Source: Rheinheimera sp.
GTDB lineage: Bacteria > Pseudomonadota > Gammaproteobacteria > Enterobacterales > Alteromonadaceae
Direction: 5' to 3'
Length of the DNA: 10,000 bases
Assembly (NCBI RefSeq): GCF_020217005.1
Contig: NZ_JAIWOI010000041.1
Location: 1 to 10,000, forward strand
Positions 6,953 through 10,000 of this stretch are shown here, piece by piece (the first letter of the stretch is position 1; the number at the start of each line of letters is the position of its first letter). Under the pieces are notes generated by a model. That model was not told the DNA's origin, did no database searches, and was given only the letters and a program-made list of their open reading frames with translations. The position numbers and the translations under genes were made by a program.

Positions 6953-7131
6953 AGTTTAGCGTTTAACTCCTCGTTACGATTTTTCTCTTTTTGCAATAAC
7001 AACTTTAACTGAGCAATTTTGGCTGCAGCCTCGTCGTCTTGTATGGCTTTGAGCCTTAACTCTCCCGATGCGCTATCTCTGACTTGTCGTGCTTTTGCAT
7101 GGCAAGTGGGACAACTATGTACATCTGACAT
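6937..7131 (-). CDS. 64-residue CxxCH zinc-ribbon-like / coiled-coil protein
   Basis: I do not recognise a named family. The protein starts MSDVHSCPTCHAKARQ, with Cys7-Pro-Thr-Cys10-His11, then a charged helical stretch, and ends in a heptad-like helix rich in Leu, Lys, Glu and Asn (about 34-62) that should form a coiled coil. Without a signal peptide the CxxCH is unlikely to hold c-type haem; a half zinc ribbon, possibly completed by dimerisation through the coiled coil, is more plausible (inference). ATG at 7131-7129 has ACGAGG about five bases upstream. The gene is divergent from the MarR regulator with a 104-base gap that contains two palindromes, so it may be controlled by that regulator. 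Its last codons form one arm of the hairpin at 6933-6952. Confidence 0.75.
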   Translation of the reverse strand: MSDVHSCPTCHAKARQVRDSASGELRLKAIQDDEAAAKIAQLKLLLQKEKNRNEELNAKLALLS

Positions 7132-7146
7132 AAAAACCTCGTCGTT

Positions 7147-7175
7147 TTGTTTAATTGAAAATTGGTTGATATAAT
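7147..7175 (+). promoter_or_regulatory. Sigma-70 promoter for the MarR-family gene
   Basis: TTGTTT (7147-7152) and a consensus TATAAT (7170-7175) are separated by 17 bases. This predicts transcription starting near 7182, giving a leader of about 54 bases before ATG 7236. The -10 box is inside the palindrome at 7165-7179, the layout expected for autorepression. Confidence 0.65.
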
Positions 7176-7179
7176 CAAC
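7165..7179. promoter_or_regulatory. Palindromic operator candidate over the marR -10 box
   Basis: GTTGAT-ATA-ATCAAC is a perfect inverted repeat covering the -10 box of the promoter. MarR-family dimers typically bind such short AT-rich palindromes in the gap with a divergent gene. It could control the regulator and the 64-residue minus-strand gene together. Confidence 0.6.
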
Positions 7180-7205
7180 TTAATTATTGGGTTTATGGTG
7201 GATAA

Positions 7206-7223
7206 AGTCAACTAATTTTGACT
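7206..7223. promoter_or_regulatory. Second palindrome just upstream of the MarR gene ribosome site
   Basis: AGTCAA-6 bases-TTGACT is a perfect inverted repeat ending directly before the GGAGAAGG ribosome site. It contains GTCAAC (7207-7212), close to the ATCAAC half-site of the first palindrome, so it may be a second operator. In RNA it could also fold as a weak hairpin next to the ribosome site. Confidence 0.42.
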
Positions 7224-7235
7224 GGAGAAGGTGGC

Positions 7236-7670
7236 ATGGAACAAACGCAGGATCTGCTGGATCAACTACAACAGCTGACAGCAGAGCTCAGAGGGCAGTT
7301 CTTTTTGCAGTTAGGGCCTGAATTACCCGGATTAACCGCCATGCATGGTCGTTTGTTGCTTGTGATTGCCAGTCAATCAGGCACTACAGCGCAGCAACTG
7401 GCCGAATTGCTCAGGCGGGATAAAGCGCAAATGACACGATTGTTAAATGACTTACAACAAGCTGCTTTAGTACAGCGCCACACCGACCCGTTGGATGCCA
7501 GACGTCAGTTATTGGTTTTATCTGAGCAAGGCCAGCAGATAGCTGCCGGCCTAAAAGCTAAAAAGCGTCAGATCGCCAATAAAATGCTCCATGGTTTGAC
7601 CACAGAGCAACAGCGGCAAATGGCCGGACTGTTAAATCTGATGTATCAGAATTTAGTCGGTAGTGCATAA
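7236..7670 (+). CDS. MarR-family transcriptional regulator
   Basis: This 144-residue protein has the usual MarR size and layout: an N-terminal dimerisation helix (1-25), a winged helix-turn-helix (about 35-98) with TTAQQLAELLRRDKAQMTRLLNDL (given in two parts: helix 2 TTAQQLAELL, recognition helix DKAQMTRLLNDL) and a wing containing DPLDARRQLLVLSEQG, and C-terminal dimerisation helices (about 100-142). The Asp-x-Arg-Arg wing is characteristic. ATG 7236 is chosen over an in-frame TTG at 7218 because the GGAGAAGG ribosome site lies between them and would be inside the longer form. The promoter carries a palindrome over its -10 box, so autorepression is likely (inference). The inducer is unknown. 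Divergent neighbour: the 64-residue CxxC protein. Downstream, after 103 bases, is an exported NTF2-like protein with its own strong ribosome site; co-transcription is possible but unproven. Confidence 0.9.
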   Translation: MEQTQDLLDQLQQLTAELRGQFFLQLGPELPGLTAMHGRLLLVIASQSGTTAQQLAELLRRDKAQMTRLLNDLQQAALVQRHTDPLDARRQLLVLSEQGQQIAAGLKAKKRQIANKMLHGLTTEQQRQMAGLLNLMYQNLVGSA

Positions 7671-7682
7671 GCAGCCGCTTAT
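7667..7682 (+). other. Small perfect hairpin at the end of the MarR gene
   Basis: ATAAGC-AGCC-GCTTAT is a 6-bp inverted repeat with a 4-base loop that includes the TAA stop. The following bases (CCCGAAGTCC) lack a T run, so it does not look like a working intrinsic terminator and read-through to the next gene is possible. Confidence 0.35.
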
Positions 7683-7773
7683 CCCGAAGTCCTCACCACT
7701 GGTCAAAATTCGGTTTGAGTGTAGCTCTAACAGGTTGTAGTCAATGCCTTGTGATCTGAACAGGAGGGAGTCT

Positions 7774-8217
7774 ATGAATAAACTAAGTCTGGCGCTTGTA
7801 TTGGCTTTGGCTACGGGTTGTGTTGCAGCAGCTGAGCCAGTTGTCTTCAGTGCAGAGCAGCTAAAAGCCAAAGTAGAGCAGGTTACTCAGGCACAGAATA
7901 AGGTGATGTTAAAAGGTTCTGTCAAAGCGGATGTAGATAGACTTTTTGCGCTTTACAGCGATGATTTTGTCTATATTCATGAGGCCTATGGCGGCAGCTA
8001 CAGCAAAGAACAGCTCTACGCCAATACGCTTCGTCTGATGTCGATGGGGAAATATGATCAAACCGAAGCCCGTTACCGCATCATTAACCTGATGCCTGGT
8101 TATAATGCTGTTGCAGTGCAGCGGCAGGAAATCTACAACGGCGTTACGCAAAATCATCTGGCTGTGTTTGAGTTTCGCGCCGGCAAAGTGACAAAAATCA
8201 TCGAATACTGGAAGTAA
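7774..8217 (+). CDS. Exported NTF2-like (SnoaL-type) family protein
   Basis: This 147-residue protein has a cleavable signal peptide and a mature domain of about 125 residues with the cone-shaped NTF2-like pattern: an N-terminal helix (about 26-45), VDRLFALYSDDFVYIHEAYGG (helix then first strand, about 54-74), the helix SKEQLYANTLRLM, strands ARYRIINLMP and NAVAVQRQEIYNG, and the closing strands HLAVFEFRAGKVTKIIEYW. Family members include ketosteroid-isomerase-like enzymes and binding proteins; no catalytic set can be assigned. Cleavage is either by signal peptidase I after VAAA (17-20) or at a poor lipobox (Ala-Thr-Gly-Cys16); I favour the former. ATG 7774 has an excellent AGGAGGGAG three bases upstream; the in-frame ATG at 7744 would put that site inside the gene. 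Tandem stops TAA-TGA are followed by a good terminator. Confidence 0.82.
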   Translation: MNKLSLALVLALATGCVAAAEPVVFSAEQLKAKVEQVTQAQNKVMLKGSVKADVDRLFALYSDDFVYIHEAYGGSYSKEQLYANTLRLMSMGKYDQTEARYRIINLMPGYNAVAVQRQEIYNGVTQNHLAVFEFRAGKVTKIIEYWK

Positions 8218-8231
8218 TGACACTGCTGTTT

Positions 8232-8262
8232 GGCCTGAGTTTTAGCTTCAGGCCTGGTTTTT
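8232..8262 (+). terminator. Intrinsic terminator of the NTF2-like gene
   Basis: GGCCTGA (8232-8238) and TCAGGCC (8248-8254) form a perfect 7-bp stem, extendable by a G-T pair, followed by TGGTTTTT. It starts 14 bases after the TAA. Confidence 0.75.
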
Positions 8263-8359
8263 GAAGGTAAATTGCAGATAGTGGCAGTCATCTTACGCTC
8301 ATCCATGTAGAATGCGCGGCTATAAGCTTTTACCAGCGCCTATTTGTAGGAATTTTTTG

Positions 8360-8671
8360 ATGAAAAAGACAATTGCTCTAACTCACCCTAAGTTGCAACC
8401 GGCTCGTTGGGTGGATTCCATTAAGTACGATATTAAAAAATATCTGAACAGAGAGCGCCGCAAGAGCCTGCCTGCTGGTATGGATTACTGGACTTTTGAT
8501 TGCCGCTTCGGCGCTTCAGAAGAAGTGGCCGAGAAAGTCTTTACCTCTGAGATCAATAAGCACATAGATGCTGCGGTTGCACAGGAACTGACCAGCTTCT
8601 ACGTAGAAATCCTGGCCCGAGCCTGTAAGCATAAACCTCGTGACATTGATGTTGATACTGACGAAGCATAA
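8360..8671 (+). CDS. DUF6172 family small protein
   Basis: This 103-residue protein of unknown function is conserved in many gammaproteobacteria. Recognisable parts are the N-terminal KKTIALTHPKLQPARWVDSI, the strongly basic IKKYLNRERRKSLPAGMDYW (about 25-44), FDCRFG (46-51), a helical middle (52-90) and an acidic tail ending DVDTDEA. The basic patch suggests contact with nucleic acid or ribosome, but that is only inference. It has no signal peptide or membrane helix and is probably cytoplasmic. ATG 8360 is preferred over the in-frame ATG at 8312 because AGGA (8348-8351) lies eight bases before it and the protein then begins MKKT as expected for the family. A possible -10 TAGAAT at 8308-8313 lacks a convincing -35. 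It is a single-gene unit ended by a strong hairpin. Confidence 0.85.
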   Translation: MKKTIALTHPKLQPARWVDSIKYDIKKYLNRERRKSLPAGMDYWTFDCRFGASEEVAEKVFTSEINKHIDAAVAQELTSFYVEILARACKHKPRDIDVDTDEA

Positions 8672-8681
8672 AAGTCCTGAC

Positions 8682-8710
8682 GCTCACCCGGTCGGGTGAG
8701 CTGTTTTATT
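8682..8710 (+). terminator. Intrinsic terminator of the DUF6172 gene
   Basis: GCTCACCC and GGGTGAGC form a perfect 8-bp GC-rich stem with loop GGTC, followed by TGTTTTATT. It lies 10 bases after the TAA. Both the stem and the T-rich tail fit intrinsic termination. Confidence 0.82.
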
Positions 8711-8828
8711 CAAGGCGTGGCCGGCTTTTTCAGCCTAAAAATACAGAAAAACTGCGTAAAATTCACTCAATGACAAAGAATTGTCTCTTCGACCGCTAAA
8801 ATACTGTATATTCTGCCCTCATTTTTTA

Positions 8829-8845
8829 CTGTAGCTACTCTACAG
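8829..8845 (+). promoter_or_regulatory. Hairpin abutting the helicase gene ribosome binding site
   Basis: CTGTAG (8829-8834) and CTACAG (8840-8845) form a perfect 6-bp stem around CTACT. The right arm shares its last two bases with AGAGGA (8844-8849), the ribosome site for ATG 8856, so folding could modulate initiation. Upstream, the TTGTCT (8781) and TATATT (8807) boxes are 20 bases apart, too wide for a confident promoter call. Confidence 0.4.
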
Positions 8846-8855
8846 AGGAACTCTT

Positions 8856-10000
8856 ATGCAATTTTCATCTTTAGATTTAGCTCCGGATTTACAACGCGCC
8901 TTAGTGGACTGCGGCTACAGTACTATGACTCCGGTGCAAGAGCAGGCCATAGTGCCGGCTCGTCGTGGTAAAGACTTACAAGTTACAGCGCAAACAGGCA
9001 CAGGTAAAACTGCAGCTTTTGCTATTCCGGTCTTACAACGTATGCTGGACAAGCCAAAAGCTACAGTCGCTCAGCGTCCCCGCGCTTTGATCCTGACGCC
9101 CACCCGCGAATTGGCAGAGCAAATAGCGGAGTCCATTTTGGCATACGCTAAGTATGTGCCTATCAGCGTCACTGCTTTGTACGGCGGCGTGAAAATGGGC
9201 GGTCAGGCCAGTAAATTAAAGGCTGGTGTGGACATAGTCATCAGTACTCCGGGCCGCTTGATTGAGCATATGGCGCTTGGCAACGTGATTTTAAGTGACG
9301 TTGAATTTGTGGTACTGGATGAAGCCGACCGTATGCTGGATATGGGCTTTGTCACAGATGTGATGAAGCTGATGCAAATGACAGCGACCACAAGACAAAC
9401 CATGTTGTTCTCTGCGACCACATCACCTGCTGTAAATGAACTGTCGCATAAAATATTGAAAAATCACCAGCAAATCCGCGTTGCTAAAACAAACAGCACG
9501 GCAGATACAGTGCACCACGTGGTGTACCCTGTCGAAGAAAGCCGTAAAATCGAATTGTTTGAACGACTGCTGGCTGAAAAAAACTGGTTTCAGGTGCTGG
9601 TGTTTACCAGTACCAAAGAGCAGGCTGACCGCTTATTGGCTGGTTTGCAAATGAGAAAAATCGACGCTGCAGTTTGCCATGGCGATAAAAGCCAGGGCGC
9701 ACGACGTCGTGCTATCGCTGATTTCAAATCGGCCAAGTTACAAGTGCTGATTGCAACAGAAGTGGCGGCCCGTGGTTTGGATATTCAAGGGTTGGATTAT
9801 GTGGTTAACTTCAACTTACCTTATCTGCCAGAAGATTATGTCCACCGTATAGGCCGTACAGGTCGTGCTGGTGCAGAAGGGGAGGCTATTTCATTCGTCA
9901 GTCGCGAAGAAGAGCAAACTTTAGAGCGTATTCAGAAACTGATTGGCAGCAGTATCAAACGTGTACTAGTGCCTGGCTTTGAAGTCAGCAACCGCGAATC
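8856..10000 (+). CDS. rhlE: DEAD-box ATP-dependent RNA helicase, RhlE type, 3' end outside window
   Basis: The 381 codons present contain both RecA-like domains with every core motif intact. The Q motif includes Phe3 and GYSTMTPVQ (20-28). Walker A is AQTGTGKT (45-52), then PTRELAEQ (82-89), the GG motif (110-111), STPGR (130-134), DEAD (155-158) and SAT (186-188). In domain 2 I see VLVFTST, VCHGDKSQGARRRAI, VLIATEVAARGLDI (298-310) and HRIGRTGR (330-337). The enzyme unwinds RNA duplexes with ATP, typically in ribosome assembly or RNA decay. The RhlE subfamily is favoured by AQTGTGKTAAF, the short N-terminus and HGDKSQGARRRAI; the variable C-terminal tail, which separates RhlE from SrmB, CsdA and DbpA types, lies off the window. 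ATG 8856 has AGAGGA seven bases upstream. It is a single gene after a strong terminator. Paralogous RhlE copies are common in these bacteria, so the exact orthologue is uncertain. Confidence 0.9.
   Translation, partial: MQFSSLDLAPDLQRALVDCGYSTMTPVQEQAIVPARRGKDLQVTAQTGTGKTAAFAIPVLQRMLDKPKATVAQRPRALILTPTRELAEQIAESILAYAKYVPISVTALYGGVKMGGQASKLKAGVDIVISTPGRLIEHMALGNVILSDVEFVVLDEADRMLDMGFVTDVMKLMQMTATTRQTMLFSATTSPAVNELSHKILKNHQQIRVAKTNSTADTVHHVVYPVEESRKIELFERLLAEKNWFQVLVFTSTKEQADRLLAGLQMRKIDAAVCHGDKSQGARRRAIADFKSAKLQVLIATEVAARGLDIQGLDYVVNFNLPYLPEDYVHRIGRTGRAGAEGEAISFVSREEEQTLERIQKLIGSSIKRVLVPGFEVSNRE

Noticed and set aside
7097..7113. CxxCH motif of the 64-residue protein as a c-type haem site
   Set aside because: The protein has no signal peptide for export, which c-type haem attachment requires; a zinc site is more likely.
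7909..8223. 104-codon minus-strand frame opposite the NTF2-like gene
   Set aside because: It is antisense to a gene with a strong ribosome site, signal peptide, recognisable fold and its own terminator.
8702..8740. Second terminator GGCT-TTTTC-AGCC after the DUF6172 gene
   Set aside because: The stem is only 4 bp and the strong terminator just upstream already explains transcript ending.

Overview
The window looks like chromosomal DNA from an aquatic gammaproteobacterium of the Alteromonadales type. A Rheinheimera-like genome is my best guess, but that is an inference. The basis is family content: DUF2982, DUF2884/YggN, DUF6172, a FapA/DUF342 protein, Lcl-C/DUF1566 proteins and an RhlE-type DEAD-box helicase occur together in such genomes. 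Base composition is moderate. There is no sign of an insertion sequence, prophage, tRNA, rRNA or CRISPR array. The DNA is densely coding; the longest gap between genes is under 190 bases.

Left part (1-1874): a minus-strand RND-type efflux adaptor runs off the left edge and starts with GTG at 596. Its pump partner would lie outside the window. Divergent from it is a two-gene plus-strand unit. The first gene encodes a 31-residue one-helix membrane protein with a CxxC pair (710-805), too short for ordinary ORF calling. The second, a DUF2982 membrane protein, overlaps it by one base (TGATG). An unrecognised 111-residue protein follows.

Middle (1972-5997): a large FapA/DUF342 protein, probably starting with GTG, is followed by a tight two-gene operon. 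That operon encodes a lipoprotein with three PKD/REJ-like beta domains and a C-terminal Lcl-C (DUF1566) domain, and then a small secreted protein that is almost only a DUF1566 domain. These two are likely envelope or surface partners. Hairpin-forming sequences lie on both sides of the pair.

Right part (6148-10000): a periplasmic DUF2884/YggN protein converges on a 64-residue minus-strand protein with a CxxCH zinc-ribbon-like start and a coiled-coil tail. That small gene is divergent from a MarR-family regulator. The gap between them holds a good sigma-70 promoter (TTGTTT-17-TATAAT) with a perfect palindrome over its -10 box and a second palindrome just before the ribosome binding site. This is the clearest regulatory architecture in the window. 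Then come an exported NTF2-like protein and a DUF6172 protein, each with an intrinsic terminator. The 5' 381 codons of an RhlE-type RNA helicase run off the right edge, with a small hairpin abutting its ribosome binding site.

Most genes are single transcription units of conserved but poorly studied envelope or housekeeping families. I see no defence system or biosynthetic cluster. The most novel elements are the coupled 31-residue protein, the MarR/64-residue divergon and the DUF1566 pair.
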